From the NCBI GenBank assembly GCA_963693085.1, contig OY856410.1, positions 1,329,461,804-1,329,525,803 on the forward strand: a DNA stretch of 64,000 nucleotides, in the 5' to 3' direction. The stretch comes from Alisma plantago-aquatica. Taxonomy: Eukaryota > Streptophyta > Magnoliopsida > Alismatales > Alismataceae. Below the pieces are notes generated by a model that ran no database searches, was not told where the DNA came from, and was given only the letters and a program-made list of their open reading frames with translations. Below are positions 1-12,215 of the stretch, piece after piece (position 1 is the stretch's first letter; every line of letters starts with the position of its first letter). The translations under genes were made by a program, and so were the position numbers.

Positions 1-1044
1 GATGGGACTCAAACCTGAATGGAGCTTGCCTTAGCTCTATAATCCATAGATGAGAAGGGGTGGCAAATACATAGACTGCCTCTTGGCCTATGGCCCATGT
101 TCCACTTTCTCCAGTCATTAGTGCCACCGTACGCAGGTGGTTGGGTCTCCTCTATGAGTGGGACTAAGGAGATGTTGCATAACCTTCGAATCATACCCCA
201 ATGACCAGGATCAGGCATGACTAAGACAGTCCACGTGGGCTGGAAATGTCGATTGTGGACCATTGGAGAAGAAGCGTGAGAAAATGGCTGAGATAGAAAG
301 TGATGGCTGACAATTGCAACCCTGTGTAGCCACCTAATGGTGGATATGTGGCCCAATTCGACCCAAATTGAGGCTCCCTTTTATTTGGACTTTCTCTATA
401 ATCTTACCCAACTTTTATGACTTGCTCTCTACTGGTATAGTACGCTTATTCTGTTGACCCTAATATGATATTGGCTTGCCTATATCTATCTCATATGAAA
501 TATTGGCTACTTACTTACAAAAATGTCATTAAGTTGTTTTGCCTTGTTTCTATTTCTTGCTTAATATCATGTTTGGTTATAATCTATTGACAAAGCTTGT
601 ACATAATATACAAAAATCCATTATGAAACTTAATGTTGATATAATGGATAAAGAAATCCAAAACTTGATTTATATAGAAAAATGTCATTAAGTTGTTTTG
701 CCTTGTTTCTATTTCTTGCTTAATATGATGATTCTAGCCAAGAAACTTTTATTATACTCTTAAACTATGTTTACATGTTTTTCATAACATACTTGATTCT
801 TTAGCATTAATATATTTTGTCTATCAGATTTGTAGTTTCCAAATGAAGATTCACTACACTCAAGTATCTACTCTGTGAACTCATGTATCGCTTATATCTA
901 TGTTTAGTATCTTATTTTTGCTTCTTTTACATATATATTGCATGTGCAAAATATTTGAGCCATTTTATGGATGGACGCCCAAGTCCACTCGCCTTTAGCA
1001 TTGTAGCCATTAGAAGTGTGGACTTAGGGTAAATAATAGTTCCA
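1..1044. other. AT-rich stretch without recognisable gene
   Basis: I see no protein family in either strand. The only clear structure is a near-perfect direct repeat of about 49 bp (listed separately). The ORF at 9-356 on the minus strand has no recognisable domain. Confidence 0.6.
519..727. repeat. Direct repeat, two copies about 49 bp long
   Basis: The block at about 519-568, containing AAATGTCATTAAGTTG, recurs at about 678-727, an offset of 159 bp. The copies look identical until they diverge at ...TTAATAT. The roughly 110 bp between them is unrelated. It may be a local duplication or the trace of an excised element. Confidence 0.8.
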
Positions 1045-3411
1045 TGACATACCCCGTCCCCCTGTGATCCCCTATTCAGGATGACTAAGAGGGAAAGGGC
1101 CATTACCATAAATACATGAACAATGGTTTAGCAATTAACAAGAAATAATTAATAAATTTCATTAAATTAGAAAAGAGTTGAACAAGATAAACTTTCTATT
1201 AAGGAATTGCATGTTATGATTTTCTTGCATTTTCAACATGAAGTAAAACTAACTAAATCCTCCAGAATTACATTACTTCTTTCCGTTGAGTGCCTTCTTC
1301 TCTGAATGTCAATTTTACATTATACTTGTAGAAATAATAGCAGATTATCCTAAAATGCCGAGAAACTAAAACTCGGTTAGTATAACAAGTTATACTAGTA
1401 TGTGGAGGAAGAAAATATTCACCTCTGAGATACCCTCTTGGGGCCTTGTCCCGACAGCAAACGTTATGCCACCTTCTCAATCAAGAGTGTAGTTCCATGT
1501 TTATTGTCCACCTTCTCAATCTGGAGATAGGTCACTCAGATGACCTCCTAAATATGTGGTGTTGTCTAACTCATCTTTAGGACTATTCTCATACTTCTAG
1601 AGTTGGTATAAACATATAATGTGATATACATCGTGACTTTATAGATTGTAGTAGATAAATAAACAAGAAAGAATTTTTTTGCAATCCATTATGACAATCC
1701 TCAGAAAACCTCAACAAACTATTGTGGGTAGTCTTTACGAATAACCACATACCTTCCTCAGGAGTATTTGATTACCAAGAAAACAATCAACAATAGCAAC
1801 CAATCAAGCAACTACATTGAAATTAAAGCATAATACCCATGTATTACTATGTTATTAAGAATTCACCATTAAGACCGACTTAAGGTTCATATTAGGGTTT
1901 TTAGGATCAACGTGTATTTTTTTCTAGTTTTGGCTTCCCAAACTGTAATTAATAATTTTCATGCTCATTTGGTTTATAAACCCTAATCTTATCATTATAT
2001 GTACTTTTAATCTCAAGGAAATCCTAACTCATCAATTAGTGGGATATTAATCTCAAACTAGATCCAAGTTGTCTTTTTTATCCCAAAAAAGCAATATCTG
2101 ATTATAAAGTTCATCAAAACCTAGAATTAATGTTTCTATACGTTAAATACATTAAAGATGGAAAATTTGGGTACTTTTAGAAATTGAGGCAGATCAAGGT
2201 CTCAATTATATTTTCTTTGAATTCATCTTGTCTTCATATGAGCATCCTAGCAATTTCTACTATATTTGCAAGATTGAACAATAATCTAAATATTTGAGAA
2301 GAGGGGATGATGTTTATCAGAAAAGGGAAAAAGTGGGGAAAATGACGGTCATTGATTAGTGGTCTACTATTAACCCAACCTCCAATCTCACAACCAAGAA
2401 AGAACTACCCTTCAGGCATGTGCCAGAGAAAGGACAATAGCTTGGGAGGTGCAACTTGATCCACATCCACTTGATTCTAGTCAAACCTTGACCCGGGGTC
2501 TGAGATTGATGACCAAGTTTTATCTCCTCGACGAATGGCCTATGGGCAAGGAACAGAGGTGTCGCGGTGGTGTTGCGATGGTGCAAAAAAGGTGAAAATG
2601 GGGGAAGGCCACCCACAGAAATCCAAGTTTATGGTGGTGTTTGTGGGTGTTGAAAAATATGAGGGTGAGATTTTATAGTCAGATGAGGGTTTACGTTTAG
2701 GGTTTTGAATGGGGGCTCACATAGGTGAGGTTGGAGACAATATTACTTGGCTTTCAAGTCAAGTTTTCATGAATCAAAGGATGTAGAAGGTTTGAGAATG
2801 GGATAGAGAGAGGTCTGACCAAGGATTAGGATGAGTATAGTGGAAATGTGAGATATCCCTAGGATGAGGATCCTGGAAGCTGTAGCCAGACTTTCCTTTT
2901 TGGCGTTGACAATCGGTATTCTATTGGATTGCCATCCAACGACAGGAGAACTAGTGGGGGAGCGAGCCCGTGCCCACAAGGGTCAGGTTTTAAACTTGGT
3001 TCAGTAATGAAGATTAGGGGATCCAATTCCTGGTTCATTCCATGGTGCTCTCAGGCCAGGCATGGCACCCACACTCCTGGTGGGCCGAGCCCAACAAGGA
3101 AAGAGATGGGAAAAAGGAAAGTGTTTAGGCTAGAAAAAGAGTCGAACTTTGTAAATTTATATAAAATCATAAGAATCTCAAATATGTCTCAAAATTTTAA
3201 CACAACTCTACACCAAGTTAGGGATTCATGCATATATTTGTGTCACAATAATTCACTATGTGAATTATTCACTTTGGAGGTCATTATTGAGTCATGAAGT
3301 CATGGGAAACACTAGGTGTTATAAATTGAAGTGAATGTGAACTGAGGGTATTCGAGTAATTCAAAAAAATTTGTGCCAAAACTGCACTTTGTCACACCCT
3401 ATTCACAATTC

Positions 3412-3412
<1 letters not shown>
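1045..3412 (-). repeat. Decayed gypsy LTR (LTR E), minus orientation
   Basis: The left edge (TGACATACCCCGTCC...) follows the same pattern as the 3' end of LTR B at 30155, with runs of C, then GGATGACTAAGAGG matching GGGAGACCAAGAGG. Further in, an 18-nt palindrome-like block (AGTATAACAAGTTATACT at about 1369) and the sequence after it match LTR D near 13370. A TATA-like box on the minus strand lies at 2671-2677. The right end is not found: sequence identity is lost before the TA microsatellite at 3416. No internal coding region is attached. The LTR identity is inferred from these local similarities, not from an alignment. Confidence 0.5.
2671..2677 (-). promoter_or_regulatory. TATA-like box in LTR E
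   Basis: The minus strand reads CTATAAAATCTC. Its placement about 1.6 kb from the LTR 3' edge resembles the TATA boxes of LTRs B and D (about 1.9 kb), allowing for deletions. Confidence 0.4.

Positions 3413-3415
<3 letters not shown>

Positions 3416-3474
<59 letters not shown>
3416..3474. repeat. (TA)n microsatellite
   Basis: About 59 bp of nearly uninterrupted TA dinucleotides separate decayed LTR E from element F1. Confidence 0.97.
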
Positions 3475-3476
<2 letters not shown>

Positions 3477-3806
3477 TTATTCATTTGTTACCCCCGTGGG
3501 TAACTCGATTTTTGCTACCCTCTGGCTACTCACACATCCGAAATAGTAACTATATGGTACATAAGAGTAACTCTTCTGATCAAAAGAGCAACTTTATTGA
3601 TATAAAAGTAACTATGTGACTAAAAAGCAACAACACAGAAAATATATTGTCAATAAATATATGGACGGGTTTTTTGATTTTGATGGGGCAAATGATATTA
3701 TTTTTGGATCCAATATTTTGGGGAGCGAGATAAAATGCTCCTCTACAATTGGGAAAAAAATAAAATAAAAAATATCAGGGTGGGTGCGCGGCTATTAAAG
3801 ATGAGA
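3475..3806. mobile_element. Short interspersed element F1, microsatellite-flanked
   Basis: This block and 7924-8245 share both ends and their internal style. One end carries a hairpin here (GTTACCC..GGGTAAC) and an imperfect one in the other copy. The interior holds many AAAGTAACTAT-like units. The other end is GGCTATTAAAGATG here and GGTATTAAAGATG there. Both copies lie between dinucleotide repeats. On the minus strand the element would start A|TCTTTAATA and end with the hairpin plus about 14 nt ending CCTA. That resembles a non-autonomous Helitron-like layout, but the canonical CTRR end is missing. No coding capacity is seen. Confidence 0.5.
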
Positions 3807-3807
3807 C

Positions 3808-4067
<260 letters not shown>

Positions 4068-7000
4068 TGTGACGTCCCCAGATTTTCTAAAACTTAATCT
4101 GATGTGAGACGTCCAAATTGAAACCCTCACCTCAGCGAGAATCCCAATTTAAATGCCCCACACTAGGCTAAGAAGAAGAAAATCAGAAGAAGTCAAAAGG
4201 AAACAATCAGTAGCACATATACATGAACAATAATAAAACCATACACACATGTTCACCATTCAACATATAATTACAACATGAATTATTAAAACATTTGATA
4301 TTACATATTGAACAACAAACTATACATACATTTACTACCACTAACAACAAGATCTTAAGACAACAGGTCCACCTGTACATCAGCTCGCCACACAACTCTC
4401 AACTATCATGGATCTTAAAAAGCATAACCACAACCTAAACAAAAAGATTACATGCGGTACACATCAACACAATATTCAAGAATATTGTACTGAGTACGCC
4501 TACATGTCTTTTATATACCTCTCATCATATCTTGGCAATAAGATAAAACCAATACTTGGCAGTGTTAAACAAATATAATAAAAGCATATACTTGCACAAA
4601 GATATTCATTAACAAAAGAGAACACATATTTTAGCTCATTTTCCATTATATGCTCGTGCATCTGCCTACCAATGGGATAGATGCATCCAGGCCTCATGAT
4701 CTGCATACCAAAGAGATAGATCATTGTACATGTGATCTGCTTACCAAAGAGATAGATCACTCACTAGCACTATGCTTACCAAAGAGATATAGTGCTTTCA
4801 TATAATGGAACAAATATAGTATGTGTCATCTATTCATAGACATATGTATGGAAAATCATGCAACATATCATACAAGAACAATCATTTCATCCAATACCAT
4901 ATGCCAAGTATTTTACTACTCATATAATACAAGCATATTGCATAATAAGCCAAGTAAGAGGTAATGGCATACCTTGATCAAGAGATAGATCATTCTAATC
5001 ACATATTCCTCATGTCATCTATTTCTTTGTTAGACCTGATTTAGACAAGATCACATGCTATCATCAGGTTCTCATCATCTTAACCCTAATTATATCCATT
5101 TTAGGGTTTACTTAACTTAGTAGGATATTCCCACTTTTACTTGTATTCTTGTGTTATATTTATCTTAGTGATGTCATTTTCCAGATTATGGTTCATCAAC
5201 TGGATATACTCATGTGTCACATTATTATGTGAACATATTTAACATTATGTCACTTTCATTAACCATATTAATGTTACATCCCATGTATTAAGGGTGCTTT
5301 TCATATAACATGAAATATATGCATCTAATTGATATCTGATTTACATCTTATCTTCATATCATTGAAATGAACATACTCTGTAAATTTCACCATTTATAGA
5401 GCACGTATGTATTTATTGCATTTTATTAGGGTTATTAGCCCTAATTAGACATATTAAGCAAATTACATGACTTTGTACATCATCATGACCATAACTGACA
5501 TCCTATGTATTATGAACATGAAATATGATTTACATGTATTTTCTCATAATTTTAGGGCATCGTTTGATATTTATTATCCATCATATGAGCATTTCACATT
5601 TTACATGATATCTCTGTTATTAATGCATCAAAAGCAGGATATTATGCTTCCATCTTCTCCTATGCATTTTTCTGAGAATGTTGGTGTAATATATGTATTT
5701 TTCTGATGCTCGAGCTAATTACTACAATTTAATGAAGATATACATATATACTGAGCTATTTACCTCCATTGGCCAATAGGGATCAGGCACGTGAACCCCA
5801 GGGCTGCGACTCCCCCTTGAAGTTGGCCTCATGTGAACCAGCGGTTCACTTCTGAGAGCAACTGGTTCTATGGACGGTCTGGGAGACTCAAACTGGTTCA
5901 GGTCCCCTCTTCTCCGCGTTCTCTCGATCCAGGAGTTCGAGACTCCGTTCACGACCGCCGCTGCGAGGGAGGTTCTCCAATGGCGATCGGCCACCCACTT
6001 CTTCTGTAAGTCAGCCGCCGCCACCTGGGATCTCTTCTGGCGTGCGACCGACAGTAGGGCTAACAGATTCAGCCCTTCTCCCTCAGCGCCGCCAGCCGCT
6101 TCAGCCTCGCCGCTAGGAGCCCTGCTGCCTATGGCTCTCTTCTCAGGTGATGATGGTGCCTGAGTGCTGCCACCCACCTGCTCTTGAGCATCACTGTGGG
6201 GCTCTTCTCTGCATTCTTAGTGCCGTCATGATGCCAATGCACAATCTTCTATCTGCCGCCCCATTCTCCTGTAGGCGCCGCTGTCGCGAGGATAGTCCTC
6301 AGCAACGAATGCACTGGCGGCTCCGCATCACTAAGCCACGACAGTGAGGACGATCTCCGGTGAGAGAGTCACGATCTCCTCCTCTCCATGCTAGCGCCTC
6401 TTCATGATTCGTGGATGCTGATCGGTCATCCTTCACAACTTCTCGTGTTTCCTGGACTCCTCACTAAACACTGGCGCACTTGAGTGCCGCCATGCTTGGA
6501 CCTCGTGGCGAGCAAGTAGATAGCACTGCCTCTTCCTCCTCGTCCTCTTCTTGATAGCTCCCTAATCTGCTGCTCGGCCATCATACCACCGCTACACCTG
6601 CCATGGCGGAGCACCAAGGATGCATACACCCTTCTCGCCTGCGGTATGTAAGCAATGGTTACAGAAGGGGAGTCTGACCTCCCTCATCTACCACCCACTA
6701 CCCTCACGTAAGGGTCTAACTGCTCTTAGCACTCATACCAGGTGAACTATTCACTCTCTCCACGTTCACGTCATGGGGAAAGGAGGAGAGCGGCTTCACT
6801 CACCATGTCCGATCTAATCATCTAAAATCTAGGATGCTGCCACACCTCCAATCTACAGTTATGTTTGAGAGCATATCCTAGGGCAGCTCTGCCCGCGTGA
6901 CACATCCATGCCTAAGCAAACTTAGGTAAAACCTGAATATCTTGTTCAATAAGTCACATTATTTAATATTATTCAATCCTATATAACTTCTTCTAGGAAC

Positions 7001-7259
7001 CTCAAAACTTTATGAAATTTTAACCATGGTTGCATTACCACTCAAGCTACATCCCATCCAAAATTGGTGCCAAGACTCACTTATCTGACCAGTCAACTGG
7101 ATACCATCAGAATGTATAAACTTAAGGATTTTAATCATGATTTCCACACCAATTAACATCCATATTTTATCAAGGCACTTGGACTCTTCAAAATCTCAAG
7201 GACATGATTTCACTTGTGTTATTGGACATTTAAGAATTCCAAAAGTCCACTTCATCACA
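4068..7259 (-). repeat. Gypsy LTR A, solo-like, minus orientation
   Basis: It begins TGTGACGTCCCC at the left and ends ...TTCATCACA at the right, so on the minus strand it reads TGTGATGAAG...GGGGACGTCACA, a TG...CA LTR of about 3.2 kb. The flanking 7260-7303 holds the PPT and the block TTTCGAGGACGAAAT that element C also has beside its 3' LTR. No gag-pol follows, so this is a solo-like or truncated copy. It contains a GC-rich stretch (about 5760-6660) and a hairpin array at 4657-4796. The left edge is uncertain by 2 bp because it merges with a GT microsatellite. The 151-residue minus frame at 5722-6177 has no recognised domain, and I treat it as non-coding. Confidence 0.75.
4657..4796. repeat. 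Array of four hairpins with shared loops
   Basis: Four inverted repeats follow each other. Stems: TGCATCT/AGATGCA (4657-4663, 4679-4685), ATGATCT/AGATCAT (4696-4702, 4718-4724), GTGATCT/AGATCAC (4732-4738, 4754-4760), AGCACTAT/ATAGTGCT (4766-4773, 4789-4796). Every loop is 15 nt and follows GCTTACCAAAGAGAT: loops three and four are identical, the second differs at one base and the first at several. The stems differ in sequence but all pair perfectly. The array lies 589-728 bp from the 3' end of LTR A, so probably in its transcribed R/U5 part. Confidence 0.93.
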
Positions 7260-7303
7260 TCCTACACACCTTAAAAGAACATTTCGTCCTCGAAATTAAG
7301 AGA
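7260..7303 (-). other. PPT and 3' internal remnant of element A
   Basis: On the minus strand this reads TTTCGAGGACGAAATG, then a purine-rich AAGGTGTGTAGGA directly before the LTR start. Element C has the same arrangement, which identifies LTR A as the 3' LTR of a related gypsy element whose body is gone. Confidence 0.75.
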
Positions 7304-7319
7304 AAAACCACTTTGTCAC

Positions 7320-7329
7320 AGTGTGTGTG

Positions 7330-7361
<32 letters not shown>

Positions 7362-7366
7362 CTCTC

Positions 7367-7395
<29 letters not shown>
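7320..7395. repeat. GT/CT/TA/GA compound microsatellite
   Basis: Successive GT, CT, TA, CTCTC, TA and GA tracts. The CT..TA..GA order makes much of it self-complementary. Confidence 0.95.
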
Positions 7396-7399
<4 letters not shown>

Positions 7400-7793
7400 T
7401 GTCAAGCTAGAATACACTGGAGTGTATCCGGAGCAGAATACACTCAAGTAGTTTTTCATGATGCAATATTTTTTTTAAATCTAATCTGTTGATCTTATCA
7501 AACTTTTTGTGAACAACTCATACACAAAATTTGAGCACATTTTTATATGTATAGATCATGTTATGAAGACCGCAAAAATTATGCATTTCAAATTAGTTTT
7601 GCTCGTCGATTTTGTTTCCATAGGATGAGTGACTTACACATATCCAAATGGGCTCAAAATCTGTATGTAGCCTAGTTATAGTATGATGGTGAAGATCAAT
7701 GGTTTACATTTTGCAAAAAATAGTCTTGATATGCAAACACACTTGAGTGTATTTGTGTGATCTATATACTCGAGTATATTCTAGCCTGACTCT
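7396..7793. mobile_element. MITE with about 60-bp terminal inverted repeats
   Basis: The left end AGAGTGTCAAGCTAGAATA pairs with the right end TATTCTAGCCTGACTCT. The match continues inward through GAGTGTAT/ATACTC and AATACACTCAAGT near 7438/7748, giving imperfect inverted repeats of about 60 bp on a 398-bp element. It has no coding potential. It sits inside TA/GA microsatellites, so a target duplication cannot be read. The superfamily is undetermined; a TA-targeting or Mutator-like family would fit. Confidence 0.75.
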
Positions 7794-7923
7794 ATATATA
7801 TATGTATATGTATATATATATTTATATTTATATATTTATATTTATATATATATTTATATATATATATTTATATTTATATATTTATATATATATATATATA
7901 TTTATATATAGATATATATATTT
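7794..7923. repeat. AT-rich TATATT/TA microsatellite
   Basis: Alternating TA runs with TTTATA interruptions. It separates the MITE from element F2. Confidence 0.93.
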
Positions 7924-8245
7924 ATAGGCCATTTATTTAATACTCGTGCGGGTAGCCTGGATTTCACTACCCCACAGCCAAAAAAGTAACTGGTCTGACT
8001 ATAAAAGTAATTCTGCTATCAAAAAAAGTAAGTATGTTGATCAAAAAGTAACTATACAACTAAATAAGTAATCTTGTACAAAATACACAACAGATATATA
8101 TGTAACCATGTTTTGAAATCTGTTGTTACAAATGTAACTATCTTTGCATGAAACTCAAAAGTTTGCAAGGTAAAGTAACCCTCTACATGTCAAAAGTTAC
8201 TAACTTGAAAAAAAGTAACCGAAATTGGGGGCAGGTATTAAAGAT
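7924..8245. mobile_element. Short interspersed element F2
   Basis: Second copy of the family at 3475-3806. It shares the TAGG..ATT.ATT start, a short imperfect hairpin (TACTCGTGCGGGTA), the AAAAGTAACTAT units and the end GGTATTAAAGATG before a CT microsatellite. The interior differs substantially, so the two insertions are old or belong to different subfamilies. Confidence 0.5.
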
Positions 8246-8246
8246 G

Positions 8247-8319
<73 letters not shown>
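8246..8319. repeat. (CT)n(TA)n microsatellite
   Basis: About 46 bp of CT units followed by about 28 bp of TA units. Confidence 0.97.
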
Positions 8320-10805
8320 ACAATTCATCTTTGCAAAAACCTAAGTTATAACAGTTATTGTTACCTACCGTCATTCCAATCTACTCTTCTCCCTCAAAAA
8401 CATCCTCGTCAATCCTCTTCCCTGGAAGATAAGTATGTTAACACATTCCAACCTTGTGGAGATTCTGGGTATTTGGGATAGGACATGAGATATCTTTCTT
8501 TTAGATTATGTGTTTTCTACACTGCATTTTGGTGCTTGTTGTTTGAAATGACGCTCTTCGTTACAATTTTATCAACATACAAGGCTTAAAAAACATCCAT
8601 TCCATATATTTATAAAACTAAGTACATCACATTATTTTCTATTTGTTATCTGAATTGTCAAGTTCATTCATGGCAATTAGAACTACTTTTAGAGAAAGAA
8701 AATGTTAAGTTGGGGATCATGTTATTTAGTGAATGTTAGATAACCCATCAAAAGAAAAGAATCAGTATGTAACATTATCTTTTTTATTTTTGTTTCCATG
8801 GAGGCCCCTCAAAAAGTTTTTTTTTTCTAGACCATAAAAATTAATACTACTTTTTTAATGGTCCATTGTTTGGCTAAGATCTATAAATGATTGGTTTAAG
8901 CCAAAGAGATGGTTAAGAATCAATCACTGATACTCCATACGAACTTACTTATAGCTTGTTTGAAATAGACATGATAAATGGACCAATGATAGTGCAACAT
9001 GCCTTTCCTAGTTTTCTAGATTTACTTTTGATCAAAAATGTATCCCAATTGTTCTGAATTCTAAGTCACTAGTATGTGTTGGATACCTAAGTTCATCCTT
9101 GTTTGTAAGTTCATGGTAAGTATGAATAGTTTTTCCTTTATCTTGACAACCACTCATATTCATAATAAATAATGAAGTTATTGTCATTCAATTTTTCAAA
9201 ATGAAAAAGTTTAATATGTTAAGAAATTAGCCTTGCATTATTGTGGTTTCTATATCGTGACCCAAAATTTATTTCTATTCTATGATGAAATTCGCATATG
9301 TCTTTTACATAATAATTATGACGGTTGAATAAACTATGATAGTATTCTTTTTGTATTTATGACTACCTAGCTATTACTCCTCTCTTAATATTAATTTTTT
9401 GTCTATATGGATGGTACACTTATGATCCAAGGACTTTGTCTCACCTAGGTCAATATTCAACAATATCAGCTTCTTCACATATGCTTTGGCTGAACATTTT
9501 TGGAGTTCATAATATTAGGATTTCTATTTATCAATATAAATGTAAGTTTTATATCATTGAAAGGGGTGAACATTCTTGGGTATGGAAATATAGACAAAAG
9601 ACATGGAAATATTTCTAGTACATAAAAGACAATGTTTAAGTCTACACTTCACAATCTTATGGTGCATATCTTATTGATTATATACCATTGTTACATGAAA
9701 CCTGATGCAAACAAGATCTAAACCACGACAACCACCTCCAGTAGGGATAAATTCTAGGGTAATTCAACTCTAACACTAGGAAATATGCAAGTCAGATGAG
9801 GCACTTCAACTTATCTTCATAGACACAACCATTTTGTCATTTAGATATGTGACCACTTGAATTGGTTGTCTATGCTAGTTCACATATTATTTAGGAACTT
9901 ACTAGACACCTCAAAATTGACTTCCTTCTCGTCAGTAAATCACCCCCCTCTTTTTTCTAAGATTGGTGGATAAGTTTAGAACTAATCATTAGAACTTATA
10001 ACAATAATATTAACTATTTTGCATTTATTGATTTTTATTCTTGCAATCAAAACGTGCTTGGACATGATAAATCCCTTTAATTTTGACAAGTGGGAGTTAT
10101 ACTTAGCTTGGTGATACATTTTTTTTAGTTCTAATTATACGTGCTTATTGTCACTTATGCATACCATTTTTTTGACATTAAGATGGATCTTCTAATTGTG
10201 TGATTATAATTTTTTCAAATTCATTCTCTACATCTTGTTCTTAATAGTAACTAAAATTTTCTTTCTTATTGTGACAATCATGGTCTTGTTTCTTTTAAAT
10301 GTGGCTCTTTTGTTAAATCATTAATCTAGTTTTGCTTATAACAAAATGACTCCATGGTCTTCTGCATCATTTTTTTGGAAAGCACTTTCAATAAGCCAAT
10401 TGCTTTATTTAAGTATTTCTACTATGCCTTTGTCAGATTGTCTCATCTTAATCTTGTCTTTCCGACATACATATATCTTATTTTCTTTTCATATGTAAAA
10501 GGGCAAGTTCTTTAATTGTGAAATTTACTGGAGTATTTTTAATGTGTAATAAGCCCAAATTCATTCTAAATTATAGGTATGCATTTGGTTGGTTTCAACA
10601 TCACTAGGATGATATTTTGCAAAAATGCATAATTGGGAATTGTAGTACGACCTCGAATATAATATGTACAACAACATTGTGGGACACAATGTTTAAACTT
10701 TAAAAACTCATTTTCTTCTTTTTTGTAGAATGTTTGTCAAATTGTTACCCTTATTGCGACATTGTATATATGTTCATTGTTTATTTAAAGAGAAATTGTT
10801 TACCA
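8320..10805. other. AT-rich stretch without recognisable feature
   Basis: I searched both strands for retroelement, transposase and host protein motifs and found none I can support. The 60-residue frames (for example at 9436-9618) have no recognisable domain. Confidence 0.6.
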
Positions 10806-10834
10806 TTTTTTTTGATAAAGGGTGCATGTCGCTC

Positions 10835-11788
10835 TTATATATTAATATATTTAAAAGATATTCTTACAATATCGTCATCAAAGTTCTCTAATAGACGTCG
10901 AGAGCCTTCGAGCTGACAGGCGCTCGAAGCCAAGACATGGGCTATCTCAATTCCTTGCCTTCTTACAAAGCTAACATTGAAGGAATGAAATTTAATAGAG
11001 AGATTAATAATATTTTGTACTAGTCGGTCCTCATATCCATGCCCCCAACCTTCCTTCTTGATAGCATGGACTAGTAAGGTACTATTTGTTTGCACTGGTA
11101 GGTCTGCGATGCCTCGCTCCAAGGCAAACACCATGCCCGAGTAGACCGCCATTCCCTCCGCACTAAGAACCAAGAATGTATGGTCCAACCTACCTTGGTA
11201 CGTGCCTTGGATAGCTCCTTTGTCATCTCTCAATACAGCCCCTACTCCAGAGCCGTCATTCAGAATACAAGCATCCACATTCAGCTTTTTGGAGTTCTGC
11301 CAGGGAGGTTTCCATGTTGTGTTGTCGCCAGTGCTGCTGCCATTGCTTTGGATGGAGGTTGCCACCGTGTAGGCCCTACTGTCCGCCACCAAGGATAGGA
11401 AGCTCAATGCAAGGGCTAGCGTGTATGCTGGTTGCTGATAAAAAATGTCCTTATTTCTCGATGTCCATGCAACCCACAAAAATGTGGCTCCCTCATCTAT
11501 CTTCCATTGGTCGTCTCCCGTAGTAGATCCTAGATGAACTCCCTTGTGTTGACTCCTATCCATGATGGACATGAGAATATCCCCAACATCCACACTTGTA
11601 AGGAATGATGGCAACTCAATATTGCATGGGCAACGTCCTCCTGCTGTGTATGGCACCTTTGGCAAATGTCGTTCTCTATGATGTGCTTCTGGGCAAGGGT
11701 GCACTGTGTTGGGGGGATGTCTTGCATGACCTACCAAATGAAGTGTTTGAATTTTGGTGGCCATTTTTTCTTCCAAACCCACCTCCAA
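10835..11788 (-). pseudogene. LINE RNase H domain (decayed)
   Basis: This 317-residue open frame carries the RNase H-like domain (RVT_3 type) that ends many plant non-LTR elements. Visible signatures are KLNVDA near residue 170, GVGAVLRDDKGAI, AEGMAVYSG (the glutamate position), QTNSTLLVHAIKK, and SFVRRQGIEIAHVLAS near the C-terminus. Two key positions look changed: the family usually has Asp in the TDS block (here TNS) and Asn before the AH.LA motif (here an Ile). The first 90 residues are out of frame with the zf-RVT segment beneath them, so the long frame is a by-product of a frameshift. I judge it non-functional. Confidence 0.8.
11530..11727 (-). pseudogene. LINE zf-RVT domain fragment
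   Basis: In this frame the protein reads PPTQCTLAQKHI, then CQRCHTQQEDVAHAILSC and LQVWM. This is the zf-RVT pattern (C..C......E...H....C...VW) that lies between reverse transcriptase and RNase H in plant LINE ORF2. It overlaps the RNase H open frame in a different phase, which shows a frameshift within the remnant. Confidence 0.8.
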
Positions 11789-11979
11789 TCACCCTCCTCC
11801 ACTTGTTCTATGATTTCTAGCCATGTCCTTATGAATGCATATGCACTTCTGACTGTGTACACCCCATCTCTCTCCTTCTCCTATCATAGAGTGTCACTCC
11901 CAGCCTACCTACCAAGGGGAATATTCACTATCATTGACCTGATGTGTGGAGGAAACACATCCGTGAGAGCATGTATATC

Positions 11980-12210
11980 TCATTGTCCTGTCTCCTTGTT
12001 GATCAGGTTCGACACCTTTTTGTAGTCCACTGGTCCCTGCATGAGATAACACTGCACCGGGCCACCCAGTTGCGGTATCCACCGATCATCATATATGTCT
12101 GCTGTGTTGCATGTGCCCACTCTCCAGAGGAAGCCTAGTTTTATGAGTTGGATGGCTCCCCATATGCTTCGCCTCATTGCATTGTAGGACGTGTATTGTG
12201 CAAGAAGCAC
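11980..12210 (-). pseudogene. LINE reverse transcriptase C-terminal fragment
   Basis: The residues SIWGAIQLIKLGFLWRVG followed by DRWIP match the conserved W.SI...L...G..WR.G.....I..D.W.P segment downstream of the plant LINE reverse transcriptase core. Upstream sequence is lost, which sets the truncation near 12215. Confidence 0.75.
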
Positions 12211-12215
12211 TTATT

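Larger units (their letters stand above)
10806..12215 (-). mobile_element. 5'-truncated LINE (plant L1-like), minus strand
   Basis: Read on the minus strand, the order is the end of the reverse transcriptase region, the zf-RVT zinc-binding domain, a type I RNase H domain, a short untranslated tail (CACCCTTTATC) and an A run (poly-T at 10806-10813 on the plus strand). That is the 3' end of a plant L1 element. The endonuclease and most of the reverse transcriptase are absent, as expected for a 5'-truncated insertion. At least two frameshifts separate the segments. No target duplication was found. Confidence 0.85.

Noticed and set aside
5722..6347. GC-rich frames on both strands (151, 97 and 66 residues) as host genes
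   Set aside because: No domain; overlapping frames on both strands; they lie within LTR A. GC-rich U3/R parts produce such frames by chance.
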